64,000 bases of DNA, taken from positions 310,001 to 374,000 of the forward strand of contig NZ_JARTWB010000003.1 of NCBI RefSeq assembly GCF_031450785.1, written 5' to 3'. This DNA is from Caballeronia sp. LZ062. GTDB taxonomy: Bacteria > Pseudomonadota > Gammaproteobacteria > Burkholderiales > Burkholderiaceae. The position numbers and the translations under genes were made by a program. Positions within the stretch are counted from its first letter, which is position 1. Each line of letters starts with the position of its first letter. The notes below the pieces were generated by a model. That model was not told the origin of the DNA, ran no database searches, and saw only the letters and a program-made list of their open reading frames with translations. Positions 44,859-53,135 of the stretch are shown here, one piece after another.

Positions 44859-46208
44859 TCAGAACGTGTTGCCTTGTGACGCGCCCGCGCGCTTTGCGAT
44901 GAGCGTCGGCAGGCGCGGCAGCAGTTGCGGCCAGTGCGTCGCTTCCTGCGCCAGATGCGCAAGCAAACCGTGGCAGCCGAACTGATCCGCGGCGAGCCGC
45001 GCGATCACGCGCCGCGCGATTTTCCAGACATCGACATCCGGCGCGACCGTGTGCGCCATGCGCTCGATCGTCTCGACGGAGCGCGACAACAACACCGCCC
45101 GCGACGCGATCCGCCCGTGCGCCGCGCTGAACATGTGCTCGGCGGGCGCCTTGCCGATGGCGTCGAATAGATGGGAGACGTGCGTGCCCTGCCGCGCATC
45201 CGGCGACGAGAAGCGCTCGGCCTCGCGGCGATACGTCGATTCCACGCGCACTTCGTGATGCGCCGCGTGCTGCTCCGGCCGCCCGTGTTCGAAATGCGTG
45301 CGCGCCGCCGCCTTGTGATCGCCTTCCAGCAGCGAATTCGACACACCGACGATGAAATCGCGCTCGTGCGCAGCGAAAAAGGACATGGCGTTATCGGCTT
45401 CGAGCACGATCTGGCCGCGCGTGCCCGGCTCGACACTCACGCGCGCTCCCGCCGCATCCAGCCCCGCGTGATACACGCCCTGCCCGAGCGCCATTTCGAA
45501 GAACGCTTCGATCAGCGTCGCGACGAGATCGGCCTGTTGCAAGCCGTGCGACGCGAGCGCATGCCCGTCCGACAGCGGCACGGTTTCGATCGCGCGAGTG
45601 GTCAGCACGGCGTCGTTGCAGAAATCCCAGAGGACTTCGGGCACCGCGAGGCGGCCGTCTTCGCGCAGACGGTAGCGCAGATAGCTCTGGTCGGCGGCGC
45701 GCTGGCGTAGGTCGATCATCGTATTCACGCTCTCGCGCACGAGGGCGAGGCACTGCACCGCCTGCAGTTCGCGAGCCGTCGCCGAGCGCCGCTCCGCAAA
45801 GCGCGCGGCGGCAAGCGCGAGATCGAGATCGTCGGCGAGTTCCTGGCGGGCATCGGCGCGAAGCAGCGTGACGCGCACCGGCACGCCATCGATGCGCGCC
45901 GCGTGCGTCTGTTCCGCAATGCCCGAGCGCAGCGGCAACGCGCTGATATCCGTCATTTCGGCACGCGGCGCCGCCGCCAACGCGATGGCGCATGCACTGC
46001 GGAATCGCGCGGCGTCGTAAGGCGTGAAGAGACCCTCCATCTCCGAGAGCGCCACACGCACAGCGGCTTCCGCGAGCGCGGGATGGCGCGTGAGCGCCCC
46101 CGACGCGAGCGAAAACACGCGCGGCAATTGGCGCAGCGCCGGCATACCGGCGGCGAGCGGCGCGGCGCGCGCGCCGTGCAACGCAAAGAAGCGCGCGATG
46201 CGCTGCAT
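44859..46208 (-). CDS. UbiB/ABC1-like protein lacking kinase motifs (probable pseudokinase)
   Basis: About 450 residues, no signal peptide. The order of segments recalls the ABC1/AarF/UbiB atypical kinase family: SGIAEQTHAARIDGVPVRVT (alanine-rich loop and beta strand), ADDLDLALAAARFAERR, VNTMIDLRQRAADQSYLRYR (place of the ExD motif), LAVPEVLWDF, then YHAGLDAAGARV at 246-257 where UbiB has HADPHPGN, and VLEADNAMSF where UbiB has DFG. The catalytic residues are replaced. ATG 46208 is shown, but RRLATLWRLGRAFAR upstream in frame looks coding, so a TTG at 46292 may be the true start. Divergent from the serine hydrolase. Family call is tentative. Confidence 0.6.
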   Translation of the reverse strand: MQRIARFFALHGARAAPLAAGMPALRQLPRVFSLASGALTRHPALAEAAVRVALSEMEGLFTPYDAARFRSACAIALAAAPRAEMTDISALPLRSGIAEQTHAARIDGVPVRVTLLRADARQELADDLDLALAAARFAERRSATARELQAVQCLALVRESVNTMIDLRQRAADQSYLRYRLREDGRLAVPEVLWDFCNDAVLTTRAIETVPLSDGHALASHGLQQADLVATLIEAFFEMALGQGVYHAGLDAAGARVSVEPGTRGQIVLEADNAMSFFAAHERDFIVGVSNSLLEGDHKAAARTHFEHGRPEQHAAHHEVRVESTYRREAERFSSPDARQGTHVSHLFDAIGKAPAEHMFSAAHGRIASRAVLLSRSVETIERMAHTVAPDVDVWKIARRVIARLAADQFGCHGLLAHLAQEATHWPQLLPRLPTLIAKRAGASQGNTF

Positions 46209-46396
46209 CGACGCGCCGTCGTGGTTCGAATGGCTTTCGCGGGCGAATGCCCTGCCGAGACGCCAGAGCGTTGCGAGTCGTCGGACGGACAAAAGAGGTC
46301 TCTTAGGCTTGAGGGTGCCGTGGCATCCGGCTTGCTCGATTTCCACATCTTGGAGCACGAATCGCTCCCGCTTGCCGCGTACTACGGTCAACCGAC

Positions 46397-47383
46397 ATGG
46401 AAATGAAAACGGACAACGCTTTGTCGCACGGTTCCGTCGATCAACAAGGCTTCCTGGCACTGCGCGATGCGCTCGAAAGCGAGAGCAGCGGCGTGCGCAC
46501 CTTCGTCGTCGTGCGCGACGGCCGCATCGCATTCGAACATTACCGCAGCGACGCCGCGCCCGATACGCTCGAAAACGTCAATTCGGTCACGAAGAGCGTC
46601 GTGGGGCTGGCCGTGGGCATCGCCGTGACCGAGCGGCGCTTTGCGAGCCTCGACACGCCGGTCGGCGAGATCGTCGAGAAAGCGCGCGACCCCGCACTCG
46701 ATGAGCGCGTGCGACGCATCACGCTGCGGCATCTGCTCACGATGACCTCGGGCTTCGAATGCGAGCCCGGCGCGGTCGACCAGTGTCTGCTCGGCGCGTG
46801 CGATCGCCTTGCCGGCGAAGACGACCGCCTGAACTTCGTACTCTCACGGCCCATGGTCGACGCGCCCGGTACACGCTTTCGCTACGATTCGCACGCGGTG
46901 CAACTGCTCTCGCTCGCGATCGAAGCCGTGACAGGGGCGACGGTCGAAGACTATGTGCGCGAAAAGCTCTTCGCGCCGCTCGGCATCGAAACGAGCGAAT
47001 GGATCGCCGATGAAGCCGGGCATACGTTCGCGGGGCGCGGCCTCATGCTGCGCGCCCGCGACATGACTAAGCTCGGCACATTGATGATGGATCGCGGCGC
47101 GTGGCGGGGCGCGCAAATCGTGGACGCATCGTTTATCGACGACGCCATGTCGGTTCACAGCGAAGGCGGCCCGCCCATGCACGGCGCGCAGTACGGCTAT
47201 CTCTGGTGGATCGCGCCGCACTATGTCTTCGCGGCCGGCTTCGGCGAACAGTTCATCTTCGTTGCGCGTGATATGCGACGTGATAAGCGGATCGTCGCCT
47301 CCGCGACGTGCGACAACAGCGCCGCAAGCAAGGACGTTCGCGCGCTCTTCGAGCAACACGTGCTCGGTCTCGGTGCGCGTTGA
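46397..47383 (+). CDS. Serine hydrolase, beta-lactamase (class C-like) family
   Basis: 328-residue penicillin-binding-protein/beta-lactamase fold enzyme. The nucleophile motif is S63-V-T-K66 in NVNSVTKSVVGLAVGIAV; the tyrosine motif is probably RFRYDSHAVQLLSLAIEAVT; a third motif may be HYVFAAGFGEQFIFVA. No signal peptide, so likely cytoplasmic: an esterase or amidase rather than a true lactamase. LTMTSGFEC is typical of the family. Divergent from the UbiB-like gene, whose start is 189 bp away or less. Confidence 0.88.
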   Translation: MEMKTDNALSHGSVDQQGFLALRDALESESSGVRTFVVVRDGRIAFEHYRSDAAPDTLENVNSVTKSVVGLAVGIAVTERRFASLDTPVGEIVEKARDPALDERVRRITLRHLLTMTSGFECEPGAVDQCLLGACDRLAGEDDRLNFVLSRPMVDAPGTRFRYDSHAVQLLSLAIEAVTGATVEDYVREKLFAPLGIETSEWIADEAGHTFAGRGLMLRARDMTKLGTLMMDRGAWRGAQIVDASFIDDAMSVHSEGGPPMHGAQYGYLWWIAPHYVFAAGFGEQFIFVARDMRRDKRIVASATCDNSAASKDVRALFEQHVLGLGAR

Positions 47384-47514
47384 AGTCGGACGCGTTGTTT
47401 CGCGTTCCTCGCCGCTTCGTTTCTTAACTGAGCGCAGATGAAAGCGGCGCGCGCAGGTATTCTCGCTTTGCGTCCGTTCCGATGGCGGGCCGCTCACGCA
47501 AGCGAGGTATCGGC

Positions 47515-47865
47515 ATGAAGACCTTCGACATTACGGTAGACGCGCAGGGGCGCGTCGTCGTTTCGCACGCCGAGCCCATCGGCGAGCATTGCAAGAGCCG
47601 GGCGCGGCTGCTTTCGTCGCTGGTCGGCATGATCGCCGCGCCGGGTGCATTCGAGCACTTCTGCACGTTCCCCGATTCGATGAAGCGCGACCTCCTGAGC
47701 CTCATGCACTCGGTGGCCGAGGAAAGCCTTCCCCTTCTCACCGCGCTCGAGCAACACACCGCGCAGTCCTTCTTCGACAAAGGCGTGCAGGCCGCGACCG
47801 AGCAACGGCGCCCGGAACTCGCGGCCAACGCGCCGCACGAGCCTATCGATTACACGCAGCGGTGA
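47515..47865 (+). CDS. Small conserved protein, family member B
   Basis: 116-residue protein of unknown function, from the ATG at 47515. It begins FDITVDAQGRVVVSHAEPIG, continues HCKSRARLLSSLVGMI, then RDLLSLMHSVAEESLPLLTA and FFDKGVQAATEQRR. The same order of elements occurs in 14987-15328 and 48643-49056, so this is one of three paralogues in the window. Followed within 210 bp by the Cas8c-C-terminus-like gene on the same strand. Confidence 0.65.
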   Translation: MKTFDITVDAQGRVVVSHAEPIGEHCKSRARLLSSLVGMIAAPGAFEHFCTFPDSMKRDLLSLMHSVAEESLPLLTALEQHTAQSFFDKGVQAATEQRRPELAANAPHEPIDYTQR

Positions 47866-48072
47866 TTCCTGCCGCGCGGCAGTAAAAGGCGCGCTTCGTC
47901 AATGTAGATTTTTGTCGATATGCGATGCGAATTATTTTCGCTACGGTATCGTAATGCGTTCGCGCAATAACATATCAATATCGCGATATCGGGAACCGCG
48001 CGAATGCGGCGTCCCGTTGCGCATGAGGCAATCGAGAGCGCCATGAGACAACCATCACAAGAAGGACGCGCC

Positions 48073-48483
48073 ATGCAGCCGCCGGTCGACGCGAGTATCG
48101 AACGAACCATGTACATCCTCGGGCAAATTGGCGCGATCGTCTGTCACGAACGCGGCCCGCGCCCGAACACGGCGATTCTCACGACCATGGCTTCCAGTCC
48201 CGCCGACGGGCTGTGGCTCGCCGTCACGCGCATGAACGAACTGTGTCCGGCCGTGCGGGGGCCGCGCCGCACGCTGCTGCAGTGGAAGCGCCGGGAGGTC
48301 GCGCGCCTCGCGCGTATGCTGCCGCATCCGCTGCCGGGCGAGGCTTGCGCGCAAACGCAAGTCCCGTTCTGGGCCGGCTACTGCCAATATTGGGAAGATG
48401 TGCTGAAAGAGCACGTCGAGTGCGAAGTCGACGCGCCCGCAGTCGCCGTGGACGACGTTCCGGCCCGGCGCGTCAACGCCTGA
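48073..48483 (+). CDS. Stand-alone protein resembling the C-terminal part of Cas8c/Csd1 (Cas11c-like)
   Basis: 136-residue helical protein. From residue 11 the sequence RTMYILGQIGAIVCHERGPR, NTAILTTMASSPADGLWLAV and, near the end, LPHPLPGEACAQTQVPFWAG, YCQYWEDV follow the order of conserved features at the C-terminus of type I-C Cas8c/Csd1: Y-LG, N-A/T-I, SAT/SSP-A, then LP-L, Q, F-x-GYY-Q. In type I-C systems this part is also made separately as Cas11c. There is no cas gene or repeat array nearby. ATG at 48073 has AAGGA 6 nt upstream; ATG 48043 is an alternative. Lies between two members of the small-protein family. Homology needs profile confirmation. Confidence 0.55.
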   Translation: MQPPVDASIERTMYILGQIGAIVCHERGPRPNTAILTTMASSPADGLWLAVTRMNELCPAVRGPRRTLLQWKRREVARLARMLPHPLPGEACAQTQVPFWAGYCQYWEDVLKEHVECEVDAPAVAVDDVPARRVNA

Positions 48484-48642
48484 AACCTCGCATCACCGCG
48501 AAAAACCGGCAGTTGCCGCGAGCCAGCAAGTCGGGCACACTTCGCGCGCCCGCGCGCAGCCGTTCGTCTGAATGAGCACGAATGCTTTCTTGCCGAAGAA
48601 GATGGCGCGGTGCGCCATGTATCGAGCAATGAGGAAGAACAG

Positions 48643-49056
48643 ATGAGCGAAGCGAAGATCACGATCAACCCGGACGGGCATCCTGTCGTCGAGCATGCAG
48701 TCACTATCGAAAAGCGCAGCACCGATGTTGCGCGCGCGGTGGCGGCGCTGTCGGACGTGCTCGCGAGCGGCGACGGCGCAGGCGTGGGTCAACCGGTGCT
48801 GATCGAGTTGCTGCGCACGCTCGCGCACGAACAACTCGCGCTGACCGAGGCGCTGTCCGACTACACGGGCGAAGTGTCGCTGGAGGAGGCGTATCGCCGA
48901 ACCTATCGACGCGCGTTCAGAAAAGGCTTCACCGCCGGACTGCAGCGCACGCTGCCCGCGCGACCGGTCGACCGTCACGACAGCGCGCTCGCGACGCCCG
49001 CTGCCGCCGCCGGCACGTCGCGCAACGACGCACTGCGCCGTCTCAAGCAGATCTAG
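48643..49056 (+). CDS. Small conserved protein, family member C
   Basis: 137-residue protein from the ATG at 48643 (GAGGA 7 nt upstream). It starts KITINPDGHPVVEHAVTIEK, continues VARAVAALSDVLASG, QPVLIELLRTLAHEQLALTE and FRKGFTAGLQR, the same layout as 14987-15328 and 47515-47865, with an added basic C-terminal tail. The middle insert (YTGEVSLEEAYRRTYRRA) makes it longer. Convergent with the orphan response regulator at 49076, 19 bp away, just as member A is convergent with the receiver at 14403. Confidence 0.65.
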   Translation: MSEAKITINPDGHPVVEHAVTIEKRSTDVARAVAALSDVLASGDGAGVGQPVLIELLRTLAHEQLALTEALSDYTGEVSLEEAYRRTYRRAFRKGFTAGLQRTLPARPVDRHDSALATPAAAAGTSRNDALRRLKQI

Positions 49057-49075
49057 CCGCGCCGCTCAGGCGCCC

Positions 49076-49540
49076 TCAGCACTCGCGCGCCCGCCACGTT
49101 TCATGCGTCGAGTAATACGTGCGCATGACGTCGATCATGCGATCCAGCGGACTCGGTTTCACGAAATAGCCGTCGAACCCCGTGCGGCGCGCCCGCTCGC
49201 AGTCGTCGGGAGACGTGCGGCCGGTATGCGCGATCAGCATCATCGACTTGTCCATCGCGCGAATCGCCTCTGCCGCTTCCCAGCCGTCGCCGAGCGGCAT
49301 CATCAGATCCAGCAGCACTACGCCAGGACGCCATTTGCGCACGAGCGATACGGCGTCGAGGCCCGTATGCACCGCGCGCACCGTGAAGTCGGCGTCTTCG
49401 AACGCCAGACAGATGGCGCGCGTGGCCTCCAGATCGTCGTCGGCGATGAGCACGCGCGGTTCGTCGTGATGCGCGGCGCGCACCGGTATCTGCCAGACCG
49501 CTTCTTCGGGTAGATGTGCGTGTCGTTGCGTGGATTGCAT
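49076..49540 (-). CDS. Orphan response regulator (receiver domain only)
   Basis: 154 residues: a 25-residue lead and one CheY-like receiver (about 28-150) with acidic residues D34-D36 (VLIADDD), phosphoacceptor D78 (VVLLDLMMPLGDG), T106 (LIAHTGRTSP) and K128 (GYFVKPSPL), all present, so it should be phosphorylated. No output domain and no kinase gene nearby. Single-domain regulators of this kind often act on partner proteins. Its convergent neighbour is small-family member C. Confidence 0.88.
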   Translation of the reverse strand: MQSTQRHAHLPEEAVWQIPVRAAHHDEPRVLIADDDLEATRAICLAFEDADFTVRAVHTGLDAVSLVRKWRPGVVLLDLMMPLGDGWEAAEAIRAMDKSMMLIAHTGRTSPDDCERARRTGFDGYFVKPSPLDRMIDVMRTYYSTHETWRAREC

Positions 49541-49739
49541 ATTTTGGCCTCGGAGTGACCGATTGTTTCAGCAACGAACGTTCCGCTCTGCAGCATCCCG
49601 CGGCTTCCTGTACACGGGAGAGGCGTTGACAACGTTGCACCTCGGGAATACCCGGACGGCGCGCGGGCCGGCCGTTTGCACCATGGAAAACCGAAATCAT
49701 CCGCGAGCGCGCACGCTCGTTCCATACGGAGGCACACGA

Positions 49740-49979
49740 ATGTTCGTCGTCTACTGGCTCGAAGGCGATGCCGGCGCCGAAAGCCACGCGCGTCACCGAC
49801 AGTTCGACGCCGCCGCGCTCGCCGAGGCGCTGCGCTTCGCTGAAGAACTGCGCAAGCGCCAGGCGCAAGGCGAGCCGGTCGGCTTCGTCACGCTGTGCAG
49901 CGAAAATCCGCAATCGGTCGGCAAGCCGGGCGTCGCGGACCCACCGGCCGATTACGACTGGAAAAAGCGCCGCCGCTAG
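49740..49979 (+). CDS. Small hypothetical protein
   Basis: 79-residue protein starting FVVYWLEGDAGAESHARHRQ, with a helical middle (AAALAEALRFAEELRKRQAQ) and GFVTLCSENPQSVGKPGVAD, ending in a basic tail DYDWKKRRR. The ATG at 49740 has GGAGG 8 nt upstream. No family recognised. Its end overlaps by 4 bp the stop of the convergent efflux outer-membrane gene; divergent from the response regulator, whose start is 200 bp away. Confidence 0.6.
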   Translation: MFVVYWLEGDAGAESHARHRQFDAAALAEALRFAEELRKRQAQGEPVGFVTLCSENPQSVGKPGVADPPADYDWKKRRR

Positions 49980-51547
49980 CCGTTGCCGGCATCGGCGTGG
50001 CTCTGCGAGCCGCTTGGCGAATCGTCCTGCCATCCGCCGCCGAGCGACTTGTACACGGCAATCAAATTCGTCGTCACGTTTACCGTCGATTGCGCGAGCT
50101 GCTCGCGGGTCTGCGCAAGCTGGCGTTCGGCATCGAGCACGGTCACGAACGCGGTCAGCCCTTTGCGATAGCTGTCCGTCGCGAGTTGCAGGCTCACGCG
50201 ATTCGCCTCCACGGTGCGCGCGAGCGCCGCGCGCCGGTCCTGCTCCGTGCGATAGGCGACGAGCGCGTTGTCCACATCCTGCAGCGCGGTGAGCACGGTT
50301 TGCCGGTACTGCAACGCGGCCTGCGCGGCCTGCGACTTCGCCACGCGAACGTTCGAGCGCAGCGCGCCGCCCTCGAAGATCGGCAGAGAAATGCTCGGCC
50401 CGACCGACCAGAAGAGGCTCGACCAGCGCGCGAGGTACTTGGCCTTCGTCGCCCGCGTGCCGACCTGGCCCGTGAGCGATATATCCGGATACAACTGCGC
50501 GACCGCCACGCCTACTTCGGCCGTGGCCGCGTGCAGTTGCGCTTCGGCGCGGCGGATGTCCGGACGGCGGCGCGCGAGCGTCGACGGCAAGCCGACCGGC
50601 ACCGTCGGCGGCACGGGCGGCACCGCGCGGGCATCGGACAGTTCGGCGTCGAGCGTACCGGGCGCGCTGCCGGTCAGCACGGCAAGCCCGTTCATCGCCT
50701 GCGCGATTTGCGCCTCCAGTGACGGCACCTGCGCCTGCAACGCGCCGACTTGCGCGCTCGCGCTTTGCACGTCCTGCTGGCTCGTCAGGCCGACGCGCGC
50801 CTGCTCGCGCGTGAGATCGAGAATCTGCTGCTCGGCATCGATTTCGGCGAGCGTGATCTCGCGGATGGACTGCGCGCCGCGCAACTGCGCATACGTGCGC
50901 GCGACTTCGGCTTCGAGGGAGACGAGCGCGTCGTTGCGGCTTTCGATTTCCGCCTGCGTCTCTGCATTCGCCGATTCGACCGAGCGCCGCACGCGTCCGA
51001 AGAGGTCCAGTTCCCACGACGCATCGAAGCCGTCCTGAAAGAGCGTGACCGGTCCCGTCGCGGAGTCCAGCCCTTGCCGGATCTGCGCGCCGTTCGCGCC
51101 CAGCCCGTCGATGCGGTCGTACACGCCCTGAGATTGCAGCAAGCCCTTCAACCCAAGCTGCTCGCGCACGACGCTCGCGTTGGCGCTGACTTGCGGCAAG
51201 CCTTGCGCCGCCGCCGACACGCTCTGCTCGCGCGCCTGCGCGATGCGCAGCACCGCGCTTTGCAGATCGAGATTGCCGGCCACCGCGCGGTCGATCAGCG
51301 AATCGAGCGTCGGATCGTCGAACTGTTTCCACCAGCGCGGGTCCGGATCGGCCGACGTCGTCGCCACGGATGGCGCGTCGGCGTGCGGCGCGCGCGCATC
51401 CGGCGCTGCGTTTTGCGCGCGCTGCAGATCGTTCCAGTTGCCGGGCGTGTCGGCGGCGGGCGGCTTGAAGTCGGGGCCGACCGTGCAGGCGCTCATCGCG
51501 AGCGCGAGCACCGGAATGGAAAGTCGAGCGGAAAGTCGCTGCGTCAT
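49976..51547 (-). CDS. NodT-family outer-membrane efflux lipoprotein
   Basis: TolC-like outer-membrane channel of the tripartite drug efflux pump encoded with the two genes upstream. 523 residues; lipoprotein signal peptide with lipobox LAMSAC, lipid-attached C21. It has the two repeated OEP domains: NLDLQSAVLRIAQAREQSVS and LALRRPDIRRAEAQLH-like segment near 300 (RRPDIRRAEAQLHAATAEVG), and periplasmic coiled-coil helices (LQAQVPSLEAQIAQAMNG). ATG at 51547 has GGAGG 7 nt upstream; the stop of the MFS pump gene is one base away, so the genes are coupled. Confidence 0.93.
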   Translation of the reverse strand: MTQRLSARLSIPVLALAMSACTVGPDFKPPAADTPGNWNDLQRAQNAAPDARAPHADAPSVATTSADPDPRWWKQFDDPTLDSLIDRAVAGNLDLQSAVLRIAQAREQSVSAAAQGLPQVSANASVVREQLGLKGLLQSQGVYDRIDGLGANGAQIRQGLDSATGPVTLFQDGFDASWELDLFGRVRRSVESANAETQAEIESRNDALVSLEAEVARTYAQLRGAQSIREITLAEIDAEQQILDLTREQARVGLTSQQDVQSASAQVGALQAQVPSLEAQIAQAMNGLAVLTGSAPGTLDAELSDARAVPPVPPTVPVGLPSTLARRRPDIRRAEAQLHAATAEVGVAVAQLYPDISLTGQVGTRATKAKYLARWSSLFWSVGPSISLPIFEGGALRSNVRVAKSQAAQAALQYRQTVLTALQDVDNALVAYRTEQDRRAALARTVEANRVSLQLATDSYRKGLTAFVTVLDAERQLAQTREQLAQSTVNVTTNLIAVYKSLGGGWQDDSPSGSQSHADAGNG

Positions 51548-51548
51548 G

Positions 51549-53132
51549 TCAATGTCCTCCCGCCTTTCCGGACGCCTTCACCGGCGAGAAGAAGAACGTG
51601 AACGGAATGAAAAGGAACGAGAAGATCGCGCACGCGGCGAAGACGTCGAGGTACGCAAGAATCGTCGCCTGCGAGACCAGCGTCGTGTACATCTGGCCGG
51701 TCGCCGCGCTCATCGCCTGCGACATGGTTTGGCCCGTGTCCATCAGCGTTCGCGCGATGCGCTGCACCGTGTCGTTGTACGGCTGATTGAGCGGCGTCAG
51801 ATGCTCGACCATGTGCGCCATGTTCGCCTGCGTGCGCTCGCGGATCATCGCGGTCGCGAGCGAAATACCGATGGAGCCCGCCACGTTGCGGAACATCGTG
51901 AAGAGCGCGGAGGCGTCGTTGTTCATCGACTTCGGCAGCGAAAGATAGGCGAGCGTCGTCACCGGCACGAACAGAAAGCCGATGGCCGCCGACTGCGCGC
52001 TGCGCATCATCGTGAGGGTGCGATAGTCGACGTTCGGCACGAGGTGATGCGAATAGATCAGCGCGCAGCCCATCAGAAAGAAGCCGAACGCGACGAGATA
52101 GCGCGTCTGCACCCAGAGCATCAGCTTGCTGACCACGGGAATGAGAAACACGATGAGCAGCGCGCCCGGTGAGAGGACGAGGCCCGCGAGCGTCGCGGTA
52201 TAACCGAGCTGCTGCTGCGCGAGCTGCGGAATGAGCACCGCGCTGCCGTACAGCACCGAAGCGAAGCCGACGATCGACAGCGAACCCAGCGCGAAGTTGC
52301 GGTCCTTCATCACGCGCAGATCGACGACGGGCCGCTTCGCATACGAAAGCCAGAACGCCGCGCCGACGATGCCGATCGCCGCCAGCACCGCGAAGGTCAC
52401 GATGAAGTTGGACGCGAACCAGTCGTCGTCCTCGCCGCGATCCAGGAACACTTGCAGGCACCCGAGCCCGAGCGCGATCAGGCCGATGCCCACGACGTCG
52501 ATGCCCACGTCCTTGTGGCTTTGCCGCTTTTCCCACGGCGGATCTTCGACGAACTGCATGACGGCGATGGTCGTCAGCACGCCGACCGGCACGTTCAGCA
52601 GGAACACCCAGCGCCACGTGAAGTTGTCGGTGATCCAGCCGCCGAGCGTGGGGCCGAGCACGGGCGCCACGACGATGGCCACCGCCGAGATGGAAAACGC
52701 GCGGCCGCGCTGCTCCGGCGGAAAGGTATCGAGAATGATCGACTGCTGGCTCGGTTGCAAACCGCCGCCAAAGAAGCCCTGCAGAATGCGGAAGACGATC
52801 AGTTGTCCGAGATTCGTCGCGATGCCGCACAGAAACGAACACACGGTAAACGCCGCGATGCAGATCAAAAAGTAGCGCTTGCGTCCGAGAATCTTCGAGA
52901 AATACGCGGAAAGCGGCAGCACGATGCCGTTCGCGACGAGATACGACGTGAGCGTCCACGTGGCCTCGTCGTAACTCGCGGACATGGTGCCGGAGATGTG
53001 CGGCAGCGCCACGTTCACGATGGTCGTGTCGAGCACTTCCATGAACGCGGCGAGCGTGACGACCACGGCGATGAGCCACGGATTCGCGCTCGGCTTCCAG
53101 CCGCTGTGGTCTTGTTCGGCGGTATCGCTCAT
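51549..53132 (-). CDS. emrB: DHA2-family (14-helix) drug:proton antiporter, EmrB type
   Basis: Inner-membrane pump of the EmrAB-TolC type. 527 residues with about 14 helices. Start WLIAVVVTLAAFMEVLDTTI (motif D1), GGWITDNFTWRWVFLLNVPV (motif C-like), and GLQPSQQSIILDTFPPEQRG are typical of DHA2 exporters. Between the membrane-fusion gene (3 bp) and the NodT-like gene (1 bp). Substrates unknown; such pumps often export hydrophobic or aromatic compounds. Confidence 0.94.
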   Translation of the reverse strand: MSDTAEQDHSGWKPSANPWLIAVVVTLAAFMEVLDTTIVNVALPHISGTMSASYDEATWTLTSYLVANGIVLPLSAYFSKILGRKRYFLICIAAFTVCSFLCGIATNLGQLIVFRILQGFFGGGLQPSQQSIILDTFPPEQRGRAFSISAVAIVVAPVLGPTLGGWITDNFTWRWVFLLNVPVGVLTTIAVMQFVEDPPWEKRQSHKDVGIDVVGIGLIALGLGCLQVFLDRGEDDDWFASNFIVTFAVLAAIGIVGAAFWLSYAKRPVVDLRVMKDRNFALGSLSIVGFASVLYGSAVLIPQLAQQQLGYTATLAGLVLSPGALLIVFLIPVVSKLMLWVQTRYLVAFGFFLMGCALIYSHHLVPNVDYRTLTMMRSAQSAAIGFLFVPVTTLAYLSLPKSMNNDASALFTMFRNVAGSIGISLATAMIRERTQANMAHMVEHLTPLNQPYNDTVQRIARTLMDTGQTMSQAMSAATGQMYTTLVSQATILAYLDVFAACAIFSFLFIPFTFFFSPVKASGKAGGH

Positions 53133-53135
53133 AGG

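Noticed and set aside
48073-48483. Looking for a type I-C CRISPR-Cas locus around the Cas8c-like protein
   Set aside because: No Cas3, Cas5, Cas7, Cas1/2 or repeat array was found in the flanking 15 kb; neighbours are unrelated genes.
49101-51332. Open frame of 743 codons on the minus strand through the response regulator and the NodT-like gene
   Set aside because: It runs in a shifted frame of two recognised genes on the same strand and codes for Arg/Ala-rich sequence with no motif.
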